A stretch of 64,000 bases of DNA from positions 62,001-126,000 of the forward strand of contig JAPLDT010000009.1 in the NCBI GenBank assembly GCA_026391315.1. Reading direction: 5' to 3'. Below the pieces are notes generated by a model, which was not told where the DNA came from, searched no databases, and was given only the letters and a program-made list of their open reading frames with translations. This stretch comes from Bacteroidia bacterium. Its GTDB lineage: Bacteria > Bacteroidota > Bacteroidia > Bacteroidales > Prolixibacteraceae. The position numbers and the translations under genes are program-made. Below are positions 51,843 through 61,652 of this stretch, one piece after another; positions within the stretch are counted from its first letter, which is position 1; each line of letters opens with the position of its first letter.

Positions 51843-52077
51843 AATTCAAACGTACACAATGAAATTAAAATATCAAAATGAAAAAAACTTTTCCGGGCCC
51901 CGTTTTTGCCAAAACCCGCGCTCCCACTCGCCCTGCTGGATTTTTGGCCATCCTGTTAAGATTCTGGTCGCCCTGTTGGTCCGGAAGCAGTCCTGGTAAG
52001 GAGGAGACTCTCCTTTCGGGGGTTTCAGAACGTTTCAAAGAACTTTTCACCCGAAATTCCAAAATCCAAAATCGACA
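51843..52077. other. Gap upstream of prfC, no gene accepted
   Basis: A GC-rich stretch (about 51890-52020) with an open frame that runs on into prfC in another frame, without recognisable protein features. No repeat or RNA is evident. The prfC promoter follows it. Confidence 0.4.
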
Positions 52078-52111
52078 TTTGTCGTCTTTCAGCTATTTTA
52101 AATTAAATTTG
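52078..52111 (+). promoter_or_regulatory. Promoter of prfC
   Basis: TTTG, 22 bases, TAAATTTG, ending 17 bp before the prfC start. The -7 element is exact; the spacing is one base longer than usual. Confidence 0.5.
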
Positions 52112-52128
52112 CATCCTAAATTGATAAA

Positions 52129-53703
52129 ATGGGATTTAAAGAAGAGATTCTGCGTCGGAGAACGTTTGGTATTGTCAGTCACCCTGATGCGGGAAAAACT
52201 ACACTTACAGAAAAACTGCTGCTTTTTGGTGGCGCCATCCACGTTGCCGGGGCGGTAAAAAGTAATAAAATCAAAAAGGGAGCAACCTCCGACTTCATGG
52301 AGATTGAGCGGCAGCGAGGAATATCCGTCGCCACCTCCGTGATGGGGTTCGAGTACAGCGGTTACAAAATCAATATTTTGGATACTCCGGGTCACCAGGA
52401 TTTTCAGGAAGATACTTTTCGTACCCTGACGGCTGTCGACAGTGTGATCATCGTTATTGATGCTGCCAAAGGTGTGGAACCTCAGACAGAGAAGCTGATG
52501 AATGTCTGCAGAATGCGCAAGACACCGGTTATCGTCTTCATCAACAAAATGGACCGTCCTTCGGGTGATACCTTTGATTTGTTGGACGACATAGAAAAGC
52601 AATTGATGATCAAGGTCAGGCCACTGAGCTGGCCCATCAACAATGGTCCCGAATTCAAAGGGGTGTACAATATTTATGACAGTAGCCTGAGCCTGTTCAA
52701 TCCAAGTATCACAGACATTGAAAAGGGAATCAGTTTCGAAAATCTGAACGATCCGGCACTGGATCAATTAATTGGGAATGATGCCATAGTGCTTCGTGAG
52801 GACCTTGAGATGGTGGAAGGCATCTATCCTGAATTTGATCACCATGCCTACCTTGCCGGTGAATTGGCCCCTGTCTTTTTTGGAAGCGCCTTGTACAATT
52901 TTGGTGTTAGGGAACTGCTTGATACATTTGTCAAATTGGCACCCTCTCCCCGTCCAAAGAAATCCGAAGAGAGATTGGTTGATCCTTTGGAAGAGACCTT
53001 TACCGGATTTGTTTTCAAAATTCATGCGAACATAGATCCAAACCACCGTAGCCGGATTGCCTTCGTCAAAATTTGTTCCGGAATGTTCGAACGCAACAAG
53101 AATTACAGGCACATCCGTCTGGCAAAGACCTTTAAATATTCGAGTCCAACAGCCTTCATGGCCGATAAAAAAGAGGTGATTGAGAACGCCTTTCCGGGTG
53201 ATATCATTGGTCTGCCCGATACCGGAAATTTTGTCATTGGTGATACTGTGACTGAGGGTGAAATCCTCCATTACAAAGGAATTCCGTCTTTTTCTCCCGA
53301 GATTTTCCGTTACATAGAAAATGCGGATCCCATGCGCTCCAAGCAATTGGCCAAAGGGGTAGATCAGCTGATGGATGAAGGTGTGGCTCAGTTGTTTACC
53401 AGTCAGCTAAACGGTCGCAAGATCATCGGAACTGTAGGGGCACTGCAGTTCGAGGTAATCGAATACCGGCTTGAACATGAGTACAACGCCAAATGCCGAT
53501 GGGAGTCCATCTCACTCTACAAAGCCTGCTGGATCGAGAGCGACGACAAAGCGGTACTGGACGATTTCAAGAAACGAAAATACAACAAGATGGCCACTGA
53601 CAAGCAAGGCAGGGATGTGTTTTTAGCGGACTCAACTTTTATTCTGGACATGGCGCAGAGGGATTTCCCGAAGATCAAATTTCATTTTACGTCGGAATTC
53701 TAA
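52129..53703 (+). CDS. prfC: Peptide chain release factor 3
   Basis: 524 residues, standard RF3 length. A GTPase that removes RF1/RF2 from the ribosome after peptide release. G1 is [29 protein letters not shown]2 includes [21 protein letters not shown]3 is [24 protein letters not shown], and G4 is [11 protein letters not shown]. The insert typical of RF3 rather than EF-G follows ([15 protein letters not shown]), then domains II and III ([31 protein letters not shown]). The upstream ORF at 51878 is a shadow of the leader and 5' part of this gene. Confidence 0.96.
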   Translation: MGFKEEILRRRTFGIVSHPDAGKTTLTEKLLLFGGAIHVAGAVKSNKIKKGATSDFMEIERQRGISVATSVMGFEYSGYKINILDTPGHQDFQEDTFRTLTAVDSVIIVIDAAKGVEPQTEKLMNVCRMRKTPVIVFINKMDRPSGDTFDLLDDIEKQLMIKVRPLSWPINNGPEFKGVYNIYDSSLSLFNPSITDIEKGISFENLNDPALDQLIGNDAIVLREDLEMVEGIYPEFDHHAYLAGELAPVFFGSALYNFGVRELLDTFVKLAPSPRPKKSEERLVDPLEETFTGFVFKIHANIDPNHRSRIAFVKICSGMFERNKNYRHIRLAKTFKYSSPTAFMADKKEVIENAFPGDIIGLPDTGNFVIGDTVTEGEILHYKGIPSFSPEIFRYIENADPMRSKQLAKGVDQLMDEGVAQLFTSQLNGRKIIGTVGALQFEVIEYRLEHEYNAKCRWESISLYKACWIESDDKAVLDDFKKRKYNKMATDKQGRDVFLADSTFILDMAQRDFPKIKFHFTSEF

Positions 53704-53897
53704 ACCTGAAAAAAAATTACACAACTTGTCCCGATATTTCGGGAGAGTTTCACAGAGAAAATACCCAGAGTTACACAGAGAAAAAATGAAAAAATCTGCA
53801 GAAATATATAATTTTGATTTCATATCCAATTGACTATAAGCTATTTTCTGACAGGTAATTGATTTTAGCCTTCTACTCCATTCTAAACAACCACTCG

Positions 53898-56738
53898 ATG
53901 AAAAAGGCAAGATTTCTACTCTTGATTGCACTGATTCTGACCTTAACAGGATTTTCTCCTGCCAAGAAAAAAATCACCATTTTCACCATCGGTGATTCCA
54001 CCATGGCCAACAAGGATACGGCAAGGAGCAATCCCGAACGGGGCTGGTGTCAGGTACTTCCGGCATTTTTCGATGAAAACCAGCTGGTCATTGACAATCG
54101 TGCAAAAAACGGAAAAAGTTCGAAAAGCTTTCGCGATGACGGGTTGTGGCAGGGAGTATTGGATGTGATTCAAAAAGGCGATTACGTTTTTATCCAATTC
54201 GGTCACAACGATTCCAAACCCGATGTTGCCCGTAAAACGGATCCGCATACCACTTATCGCGAAAACATGGTCAGGTACATCCGGGAAAGCCGCGAAAAAG
54301 GGGCCATCCCAATTCTCTTCACCTCCATCGTGAGGCGGTCGTTTGATGCGGATGGAAAAGCAACCAATACACTTGGTGAATATCCGGCAGTGACCAGAGA
54401 GGTTGGAAAAGAGTTCGAAGTTCCTGTAATAGACCTCAATGTATCCACAGAAAAACTCATCAACGAAATGGGAGTTGAAGGGTCAAAAGCGCTGTACATG
54501 CTCTTTGAACCGGGGGTGAGCAAACAGGATCCTTACGGCCGGACCGACAATACCCACCTCAATCCGTTGGGTGCTTTCAAGGTAGCTGAACTCGCCGTTC
54601 AGGAGATCAAAAATCAAAAATTGCCGTTTGCAAAATATTTGAAGAGGAACGTCTCTTTCAAAACGAACTTTCGTGGTACCATCGACAGAAAAGCGTTGGT
54701 AAACAGGCACAATGTCAAAATTGAGAAGGTTGATACCCTTGCATCTTTAACGGTCGGCAATGGTAATTTCGCCTTCACGGCGGATGCTACCGGACTGCAA
54801 ACCTTTCCTGGCGTCTATGAAGGAGGAATTCCGCTGGGCACGCAATCGCAGTGGGGATGGCATGATTTCCCAAACGCGGGAGGATATAAACCCGAAGAGA
54901 GCCTGAAAGATTACAACTTTCACGGTAGACCGGAACCCTATTCTGTCCAGTTGAAGAGTCCGCAACGTGGAGTGGAAGCAGGCAACTATTTTAGGGCCAA
55001 TGCGCACCGTTTGCACCTGGGAATCATCGGCTTGAAGATCAAAAAGAAAGACGGTTCAGACATCGCCATCGCGGATATGACCAATCTCAAAGAGGAGCTC
55101 AACCTTTGGAAAGGAGAGATTCACAGTACTTTCAAGATTGAAGGTATTCCGGTAGAAGTTACCACGATCTGCCATCCTGATCTTGACATGCTCTCATCCA
55201 AAATCACCTCTCCACTGATCGATGCGGGAAGATTGAAAATAAAATTTGATTTCCCCTACCCTACCGGGAATCACATGGATGGCGGCTGTGACTGGAAAAG
55301 TCAGGACAAACACAAAACAATAACCAATCCTGTTACCGAAAATTCTGTGATTTTCGAACGCCGGATAGATGCGACCAACTACTATGCTAAGGTCGACTGG
55401 AAAGGTTCCGCCAGGATGGAAGAGAAGCAGGCACACCATTTCGAGCTATCACCCAAAGGTCAGAGTATCGAAATCAGTTGCCTTTTTTCAAAAAATAAGA
55501 GATCACTTCAACTGGCTGATTTTGATCAAACTTCCCGGGCAAATGAGGCAAAATGGAGTTATTTCTGGAATCGGGGGGGCGCCATTGATTTCTCAGGCAG
55601 CAGCGATGCAAGGGCGACCGAACTGGAGCGCAGGGTCGTCCTCTCTCGATACCTGATGGCCATTCAGTGTGCGGGAACCGTTCCACCGCAGGAAACCGGA
55701 CTGACCTACAACAGTTGGTACGGAAAATTTCACCTTGAGATGCATTGGTGGCATGCGGCCCATTTTGCCCTCTGGAACCGGATCGATTTGCTGGAAAAAA
55801 GTCTCGGTTGGTACCGCGACGCATTGCCCATGGCTCAAAAAATCGCTCAAAGGCAAGGGTATAAAGGCGCCAGATGGATGAAAATGACCGACACAACAGG
55901 TACTGAGGCTCCCTCATCGGTTGGTTCATTTCTGATCTGGCAGCAACCGCACATCATCTATTTTGCAGAGCTCTGTTACCGGAATTACCACACCAACGAT
56001 ATGGTGGAAAAATACAAGGAACTGGTTTTCCAGACTGCCGATTTTATGGCCTCTTTTGCCACCTGGGATCCTGATAAGAACCGCTACAACCTGGTTGGCA
56101 TCATTCCTGCTCAGGAATCGCTAAGTCCGGAGGTAACCTACAATTCCCCTTTTGAACTGGCTTACTGGCACTGGGGACTGAGTCTTGCGCAGCAATGGCG
56201 GGTCCGGTTGGGTATGGGCCGCAACCGCCAATGGGACGATATCATCGAAAAGCTGGCTGTTTTGGCACAAAAGAATGGCCTTTACCTCTCAGCGGAGAGC
56301 GCTCCGGATTCATATACCAATCTGCCTTTCCATTCAGACCATCCTGCAGTATTGGGCGCGCTAGGATTCATGCCCGAGTCAAGAGTGGTCGATAAAAAGA
56401 CAATGAACAGCACTTTCGATTACGTATGGGATCACTGGAACTGGAAAAAAACCTGGGGCTGGGATTTTCCGCTGGTGGCGATGACGGCTACCCGTTTGGG
56501 ACGTCCAGACAAGGCCATCGATGCACTCTTTATGAAAATTCCTACCAATACCTACCTTGCCAACGGACACAATTACCAGGATAAGCGGCTAAGACTTTAC
56601 CTGCCGGGAAACGGAGGAGTTCTGGCCGCGGCAGCCATGATGTGCGCCGGATACGACGGTTGTGAAACAGAGAACCCGGGGATTCCCAAAGATGGGAGCT
56701 GGAAAGTCAGATGGGAAGGATTGAGCAGAATGCCGTGA
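53898..56738 (+). CDS. CE12-type SGNH acetylesterase fused to a GH65/GH-toroid-like domain
   Basis: About 946 residues from the ATG at 53898 (MKKARFLLLIALILTLTGFS, signal peptide); the frame opens earlier at a TTG. Residues ~25-250 form an SGNH esterase: FTIGDSTMANKD with Ser34, DNRAKNGKSSKSF, YVFIQFGHNDSKP and DNTHLNPLGAFKVAEL, the four blocks of rhamnogalacturonan acetylesterases (CE12). The rest, ~700 residues, starts with a beta-sandwich (LTVGNGNFAFTADATGLQTF) and continues as a helical toroid with LTYNSWYGKFHLEMHWWHAAHFALW, like GH65-type glycosidases. One protein could deacetylate and then cleave pectin side structures. The catalytic acids of the second domain are not assigned. Confidence 0.85.
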   Translation: MKKARFLLLIALILTLTGFSPAKKKITIFTIGDSTMANKDTARSNPERGWCQVLPAFFDENQLVIDNRAKNGKSSKSFRDDGLWQGVLDVIQKGDYVFIQFGHNDSKPDVARKTDPHTTYRENMVRYIRESREKGAIPILFTSIVRRSFDADGKATNTLGEYPAVTREVGKEFEVPVIDLNVSTEKLINEMGVEGSKALYMLFEPGVSKQDPYGRTDNTHLNPLGAFKVAELAVQEIKNQKLPFAKYLKRNVSFKTNFRGTIDRKALVNRHNVKIEKVDTLASLTVGNGNFAFTADATGLQTFPGVYEGGIPLGTQSQWGWHDFPNAGGYKPEESLKDYNFHGRPEPYSVQLKSPQRGVEAGNYFRANAHRLHLGIIGLKIKKKDGSDIAIADMTNLKEELNLWKGEIHSTFKIEGIPVEVTTICHPDLDMLSSKITSPLIDAGRLKIKFDFPYPTGNHMDGGCDWKSQDKHKTITNPVTENSVIFERRIDATNYYAKVDWKGSARMEEKQAHHFELSPKGQSIEISCLFSKNKRSLQLADFDQTSRANEAKWSYFWNRGGAIDFSGSSDARATELERRVVLSRYLMAIQCAGTVPPQETGLTYNSWYGKFHLEMHWWHAAHFALWNRIDLLEKSLGWYRDALPMAQKIAQRQGYKGARWMKMTDTTGTEAPSSVGSFLIWQQPHIIYFAELCYRNYHTNDMVEKYKELVFQTADFMASFATWDPDKNRYNLVGIIPAQESLSPEVTYNSPFELAYWHWGLSLAQQWRVRLGMGRNRQWDDIIEKLAVLAQKNGLYLSAESAPDSYTNLPFHSDHPAVLGALGFMPESRVVDKKTMNSTFDYVWDHWNWKKTWGWDFPLVAMTATRLGRPDKAIDALFMKIPTNTYLANGHNYQDKRLRLYLPGNGGVLAAAAMMCAGYDGCETENPGIPKDGSWKVRWEGLSRMP

Positions 56739-56748
56739 TTCAGTGATT

Positions 56749-56781
56749 ACACCTGAAAGGTTTCCAAAACCTTTCAGGTGT
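56749..56781. terminator. Hairpin between the CE12-fusion and archaemetzincin genes
   Basis: ACACCTGAAAGGTTT and AAACCTTTCAGGTGT form a 15-bp perfect stem with a 3-nt loop, 10 bp after the first stop. Its right arm overlaps the last codons of the convergent gene at 56774. Confidence 0.8.
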
Positions 56782-57310
56782 GTATGGAAAGTTTCTCTTT
56801 GCATTGGCGGCATAATTGATGGTCCTTCTGATCGATATCTTCGACATAAGTGCTCGACCTCATCACACACGAAGGGTCATAACAGTGTATCAATCCAAAG
56901 GTATGGCCAAGCTCGTGGATAACCTCTTTTCGAAATCGTTCTACCAGAATTTTCTCGTCTTTGAAGATACCATATCGTTCGTTTCTCAATCTGTAGATAG
57001 AGGCGATTCCGGCTCGACCGTTCAAATAGGCCTGTCCAAATATGTAGGTTAATATGGGAATATAGAGATCAACATTGAAAAGTCCCAGGGTTTTGTTTGT
57101 CTCTTTGGCAAAGCCAGAATCGATCTCTTTGAGTAGCCTGAATCCATCATATTGCCGTCGGGCCGGATCATAAAATAGACTGAGATCCAGATGGCCCTCC
57201 TTTGTTTTGACAGGAAGTTGAAATTCATGCTCCACATCATTTACCACCTTATCAAGAAGGCCCTTCTCAAAATATCCAAAGGAGATCAATTTGATTTTTT
57301 CAAGCTTCAT
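56774..57310 (-). CDS. Archaemetzincin-family zinc metalloprotease
   Basis: 178 residues, cytoplasmic. The catalytic motif VIHELGHTFGLIHCYDPSC contains HExxHxxGxxH, with Met in the CVM that follows. The second metal site is CYDPSC and CRQC near the C-terminus. This combination is diagnostic of archaemetzincins, where the four cysteines bind a structural zinc. The N-terminal half (VVNDVEHEFQLPVKTKEGHLDLSLFYDPARRQYDG) is typical. The family is mainly archaeal and animal but occurs in Bacteroidota. The physiological substrate is unknown. Confidence 0.93.
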   Translation of the reverse strand: MKLEKIKLISFGYFEKGLLDKVVNDVEHEFQLPVKTKEGHLDLSLFYDPARRQYDGFRLLKEIDSGFAKETNKTLGLFNVDLYIPILTYIFGQAYLNGRAGIASIYRLRNERYGIFKDEKILVERFRKEVIHELGHTFGLIHCYDPSCVMRSSTYVEDIDQKDHQLCRQCKEKLSIHT

Positions 57311-57496
57311 TCAAAGGTGGGTTTTGCTCATTTGGTGGGAGTTTGGTTCTCCTTTTGGTTTTTTATTTTAATTGCAACTTACAAGACTTGCATGACGGTC
57401 AGGACTATTGGAACCATCAGCCTCTTAGACTGGCTGACTCGTCCTAGTCGTCCCAGTCGTCCCATTTTCACATTTCCCAATTTCCCAATTTTCACA

Positions 57497-58837
57497 TTAT
57501 TTAGGCGGCGTCAGACCGTATTTCTTAATCTTGTTGTACAGAGTAACCCTGTCAAGTTTAAGCGCTTTTGCCGAAACAGTGATGTTCCAGCTGTACTTGT
57601 TGAGTATCTGAAGAATGTGCTTTTTGCCAAGATCATCCAGGCTTTCAAAGGTTGGCTGGCTCCGCTCCTTCATCAATGGCAGATCGCGGAGCATGATCTT
57701 CTTCCCGTTTCCGACGACAATGGCGCGCTCAACCATGTTTTCAAGTTCACGGATATTGCCTGGATAGGCATATGATTCCATGCGTTGCAGAGCTGCAGGC
57801 TCAATTGGGATGATGGGTCTGTTCATCGATCCGCAATATTTTTTTATGAAATACTCGATCAGCAAAGGAATGTCCTCTACCCTTTCACGCAAAGGTGGAA
57901 CATTGATGTTGACCACATTGAGCCGATAAAAAAGATCTTCACGGAACAAACCTTTTTCAACCAGACCTTTCAGGTCCCTGTTGGTGGCACACAGTACCCT
58001 GAAATCGGAGCTGATCTCCTTGTTTCCTCCTACGCGAACAAAGCTTTTAGTCTCCAGTACGCGCAAAAGTTCAACCTGCATCTTTGGAGAGATGGTGGCA
58101 ATTTCATCCAGGAAAATTGTACCGCTGTCGGCCATCTCGAACCGGCCTTTCCTGTTGTAGACGGCACCTGTAAAAGCTCCCTTTTCGTGTCCGAACAGTT
58201 CGCTTTCCAAAAGACTTTCGGTCAGCGCACCGCAATGCACGCTTACCATTGGAAAGAATTTACGCGGTGAATTGGCATGAATGGCCTTCGCAACAAGCTC
58301 TTTCCCAGTACCGCTCTCGCCGGTGATAATCACTGAGGCAGTCGATTGCGCCACACTCTCAATTTGCCTGAATACCTCTTGCATGGCTTCACTGTGGCCA
58401 ACCATATCTTCCACATTTTCGAGCGAAATCACTTTGTCTTTCAAAATCTCATTCTCTTCAATCAGGGATATCTGCTTGGAGGCATTCCTGATCAGGTGAG
58501 AAAGATCATCCGGATCGAACGGCTTTGTTACATAATCAAAAGCACCGTCTTTCAAGGCCTGCACAGCAGTATCGACGGTAGCAAAGGCAGTCATGATAAT
58601 GACAATGGCGTCGCTCTTCAAAGATTTGATGCGTTTCAGCATTTCCAAGCCATCCATTCCGGGCATTTTGATATCTGCCAGAATGATGTCAAAGCTGTCA
58701 GACTGAAGAATTGTGAGGGCTTTTTTCGCATTTTCGGCGCATTCAACATAATATCCATCTTCAATGAACCAGTTGTACAACGAATCCCTGACAGACTCCT
58801 CGTCATCAACAATTAAAATTGAAATTTTTTTAGCCAT
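57497..58837 (-). CDS. NtrC-family sigma-54-dependent response regulator
   Basis: 446 residues. The receiver domain begins ISILIVDDEESVRDSLYNWF, with phospho-acceptor Asp55 in IILADIKMPGMDGLEML. The AAA+ domain (about 145-380) has Walker A GESGTGKE (173-180), GAFTGA (220-225, the sigma-54 contact loop) and TIFLDEIATISPKMQVELLRVLE. A Fis-type helix-turn-helix closes the protein (about 405-446, ILNKYSWNITVSAKALKLDRVTLYNKIKKYGL). It activates sigma-54 promoters when phosphorylated. The cognate kinase is the next gene upstream, 12 bp away; the HybAB module beyond it is a natural target. Confidence 0.95.
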   Translation of the reverse strand: MAKKISILIVDDEESVRDSLYNWFIEDGYYVECAENAKKALTILQSDSFDIILADIKMPGMDGLEMLKRIKSLKSDAIVIIMTAFATVDTAVQALKDGAFDYVTKPFDPDDLSHLIRNASKQISLIEENEILKDKVISLENVEDMVGHSEAMQEVFRQIESVAQSTASVIITGESGTGKELVAKAIHANSPRKFFPMVSVHCGALTESLLESELFGHEKGAFTGAVYNRKGRFEMADSGTIFLDEIATISPKMQVELLRVLETKSFVRVGGNKEISSDFRVLCATNRDLKGLVEKGLFREDLFYRLNVVNINVPPLRERVEDIPLLIEYFIKKYCGSMNRPIIPIEPAALQRMESYAYPGNIRELENMVERAIVVGNGKKIMLRDLPLMKERSQPTFESLDDLGKKHILQILNKYSWNITVSAKALKLDRVTLYNKIKKYGLTPPK

Positions 58838-58849
58838 ACTATATACTCG

Positions 58850-60520
58850 TTAATTCCTGACAAGAGGAAGAGTCAGTGAAATTGTTGTCCCTTTTCCTCT
58901 TTCTGATTTTACATCTGCTTTCCCCTTGTGATTCTGTATGATTCCATGAACGATTGCCAGTCCAAGACCTATACCACTGGCGTTCTCCTTGGTAGAGAAG
59001 AATGGTTCAAAGATATGAGGGATATCCTCCTCATTGATTCCCACACCATTGTCGGATATTTCAATGCGGATATGATCTGCATCCGGATTCATGGTTCTAA
59101 ACAGAACTTCTCCGTTCTCTGAAACAGCTTCTGATGCATTGACCAAAATACCAATACAAGCCTGCTTGATCTGATTTGGACTGCAGTAGATCAGATCCGG
59201 TTTGGCAGAAAAATCGGAAATGAAATGCACATTGGCAATCTTCATCGGATGCGACATCAATTCAAATGTTTCAGTCAAAATTTCATGAAGGTGCTTTTGT
59301 TCGAACCCATCCTGATTCTTTCTCGAAAAATCAAGCAACCCCTTGACGATATCGCCGCACCTTTTGGTCTCATTTTCAATGAGTTTCAGATGTTTTAGCA
59401 TCAGTTCCTTTTTAACCGGATCAATATCCTGGTTCCCAAGTTGTTTGTACACCAATTTGGCATAAATCAATATTCCGGAAAGGGGATTGTTGATTTCGTG
59501 CGCCACTGAAAGTGACAATTTACCCAGAGAAGCGATCCTTTCGACATTGATCAGTTCATTTTGCGCCTGCCCAAGCTCCTCCGACTTTTTCTGCACTTTG
59601 TATTCAAGCTGTTGGGACCAGTTCTGCAACTCATTGGTGGCTGTCTGCAGGTTGTCAAGCATCTCATTGAAGGCAACCGAAACCATCCTCATATCTGACA
59701 ACTGGTGAGGTTTTATTTCGAGCCTGGTGCTTCTGTCACCTCCTGCCACCGCCAAACTGGCTTTGATGATGGCATTCAGCGGATTTTTAATTTTCTTTCG
59801 GGTAAAGAATATTAAAAAGAGAATTAACAAAAAAGTCAGCAGTGCAGCGAGAAAAAAATAATCGGTGGTGGATTTCTGCAAAGCAGCGTCCAAACCTGCA
59901 AGTGGAATTTTAATAATCAGAGAACCAAGAACTTTGTCGTTCTCACTGTGGGCATGACAGGCACTTGTGTAACACGATTTGTCATTGCGAATCGGTGATT
60001 TTATTAAAAGATGCCTGCAATTGTTGTTGTTGTGGTTCATGCTGCATTCACTGTCGATCCCGATAATCTTGTAGGATTTCTCAGTGGATGAGAACATGGT
60101 TGCAAAATTTTTGTGACAGGAGATACAATCCGGATCACTGTGGTTGGTAGTATCGTTTGCTATAGAGGAATAGACCAGGTTATTTTTGTTGTCGTACATG
60201 TTTACATCATCGATCCCAGACATGGTATTGATGATATCCAACGTACCTTGAAGAGCTGTCCTGTCATTTTCGAGCATCGAACGGTACAAGGCACCTTCCA
60301 CCAGAAATCCGATGTTGTTACCACTCTCCCGTATGACAGATTTCATGTAATTCTCATTGACAGACCGGAAGATAACACCAAACGACAAAAACAGGAAAAA
60401 GGAGGATACCGTAATTATTACCACCACCCTGCCATAAATGGAGGAACGAAATTTCACATAGCTGTTTAAGATGGGAGCCCCAACTTTGTTTCCTTTTGAT
60501 ATTCTATGTATCCAACCCAT
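58850..60520 (-). CDS. Histidine kinase with a periplasmic haem-binding-motif sensor
   Basis: About 556 residues from the ATG at 60520 (MGWIHRISKGNK); the frame also opens at a TTG nine codons upstream. TM1 is at about 30-52 and TM2 at about 220-240. The periplasmic region between them has DPDCISCHKNFA (a CxxCH haem motif, 132-136) and SCYTSACHAHS (CxxxxCH, 183-189), so c-type haems are expected. Then come HAMP, the phospho-acceptor box SVAHEINNPLSGILIYA (His341) and a HATPase domain (NASEAVSENG ... DNGVGINEEDIPHIFEPFFSTKE). It probably senses redox state or a gas and controls the sigma-54 regulator next to it. Confidence 0.93.
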   Translation of the reverse strand: MGWIHRISKGNKVGAPILNSYVKFRSSIYGRVVVIITVSSFFLFLSFGVIFRSVNENYMKSVIRESGNNIGFLVEGALYRSMLENDRTALQGTLDIINTMSGIDDVNMYDNKNNLVYSSIANDTTNHSDPDCISCHKNFATMFSSTEKSYKIIGIDSECSMNHNNNNCRHLLIKSPIRNDKSCYTSACHAHSENDKVLGSLIIKIPLAGLDAALQKSTTDYFFLAALLTFLLILFLIFFTRKKIKNPLNAIIKASLAVAGGDRSTRLEIKPHQLSDMRMVSVAFNEMLDNLQTATNELQNWSQQLEYKVQKKSEELGQAQNELINVERIASLGKLSLSVAHEINNPLSGILIYAKLVYKQLGNQDIDPVKKELMLKHLKLIENETKRCGDIVKGLLDFSRKNQDGFEQKHLHEILTETFELMSHPMKIANVHFISDFSAKPDLIYCSPNQIKQACIGILVNASEAVSENGEVLFRTMNPDADHIRIEISDNGVGINEEDIPHIFEPFFSTKENASGIGLGLAIVHGIIQNHKGKADVKSERGKGTTISLTLPLVRN

Positions 60521-60739
60521 TGTAGCAATGAATGTTAACTCAATCAATCAGACACTTATCCATTGTTAGGAAGTAACTAAAGTACCTGCAATTCCAAAAG
60601 CGACTAAAGTGCCTGAAGAATATGGTGTTACTGTATGCTAAGTTAATCTCAAAAATTTAAAAAATGGTTCAAATATTCAATTTTCTTGCGTATTTGTTTG
60701 CATTCTAAAGAGTGGATAGAATAAATGTCCCATAAAAAT

Positions 60740-60766
60740 GAAGCGACGTGACGTTCACATCGCTTC
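60740..60766 (-). terminator. Terminator after the GcvH-like gene
   Basis: On the minus strand GAAGCGATGTGA, ACG, TCACGTCGCTTC, then ATTTTTATG: a 12-bp stem with one G-T pair, 3-nt loop and T run, about 55 bp after the stop. It marks the end of the electron-transfer operon before the kinase gene. Confidence 0.82.
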
Positions 60767-60822
60767 TGTCCCTAAAAATCTAAGAGACAAAAACTTACAT
60801 TAATCAAACAAGCGATGGATGC

Positions 60823-61599
60823 CTATTGAAAATACTCGGGTCCGTAACCGCCTTTCTCCAATCCGCGAAAATGTGGATACGTTGGTTTTGTACCCAGAAA
60901 ACTATGCTGGAAATCCTGCCAAACTTCTTCAGGAAGTTCTGAAAGCGGCTGATCAATCAGTTCACCACCGTCTTGCAGAATGATATTGGATGGATCTGGA
61001 GTATATCTTTCTACCGAGGTTGCAAGAAAATCCTTGAATCTCTCCAACTCTTTGACCGACCAGCCTGTAGCCTCCTCGGCAATATAGCAGGTACTCGTTT
61101 CGGCGATCCATCTGGACGGCTTGATTTTGTACATCCACCCCTTTTGATATGGATCTTCATTGAGTATTTCAGGGTTCTCCTGAAGCAGTGCATTGGCAGA
61201 TATGATTTCTCCGGAGATGGGTGAAACAATTTTTAGTTGTTTGCCATTGTGATTGATCACGGCCAAAAGATCCTCCTTTTGCACTATTTCGCCTGGTTTC
61301 CTGATTTTACTAAATTTAACTTCCCCCGTTAGGTGCATCAATAAATCGTCAACGCCAACTTTGGCAATCCCCTTGCTGTCTAGATGTGTCCACATGTGGT
61401 TTTTGCTAAAGAAAATGCCTTGCGGGATTTTTAACATATTGGCAGTCAATATTCCCAATTTTTTTTGCAATTGTTTGGTCATCCTGACCTGTCTGTTCAG
61501 TACAATCCAGAATGGAATCAGGATGGCGAAAAAGGCGATAATTGCCAGATACTCTATCCCCTTCGTCTCGAAAATGTTGTGGTAAGTAAATCCGTCCAT
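60823..61599 (-). CDS. Membrane-anchored GcvH-like protein with extra C-terminal module
   Basis: 258 residues. A membrane helix (about 17-36) is followed by a GcvH-type lipoyl domain: IFFSKNHMWTHLDSKGIAKVGVDDLLMHLTGEVKF, VQKEDLLAVINHNGKQLKIVSPISGEIISANALLQENPEILNEDPY, GWMYKIKPS. In GcvH the attachment lysine sits in ESVKA; here the aligned stretch reads NHNGK, so the lysine is missing or shifted by one. The last ~65 residues (FKDFLATSVERY ... IILQDGGELIDQPL ... EEVWQDFQ) match the protein fragment at 63786. It is the last gene of the HybAB-like operon. A role in that complex, rather than glycine cleavage, is likely. Confidence 0.75.
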   Translation of the reverse strand: MDGFTYHNIFETKGIEYLAIIAFFAILIPFWIVLNRQVRMTKQLQKKLGILTANMLKIPQGIFFSKNHMWTHLDSKGIAKVGVDDLLMHLTGEVKFSKIRKPGEIVQKEDLLAVINHNGKQLKIVSPISGEIISANALLQENPEILNEDPYQKGWMYKIKPSRWIAETSTCYIAEEATGWSVKELERFKDFLATSVERYTPDPSNIILQDGGELIDQPLSELPEEVWQDFQHSFLGTKPTYPHFRGLEKGGYGPEYFQ

Positions 61600-61652
61600 G
61601 GTGTTGCTTTTAAAAGTTTACAATGTTATAAGTATGACTTTATCAATTCCCT

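Noticed and set aside
51878..52258. 126-aa plus-strand ORF upstream of prfC
   Set aside because: Its last ~43 codons lie inside prfC in another frame and the first part has no protein-like features; Pro/Ser/Arg-rich composition typical of a shadow frame.
52093..53346. Long minus-strand ORFs (224 and 192 aa) opposite prfC
   Set aside because: The prfC frame carries all GTPase motifs; the antisense frames show none.
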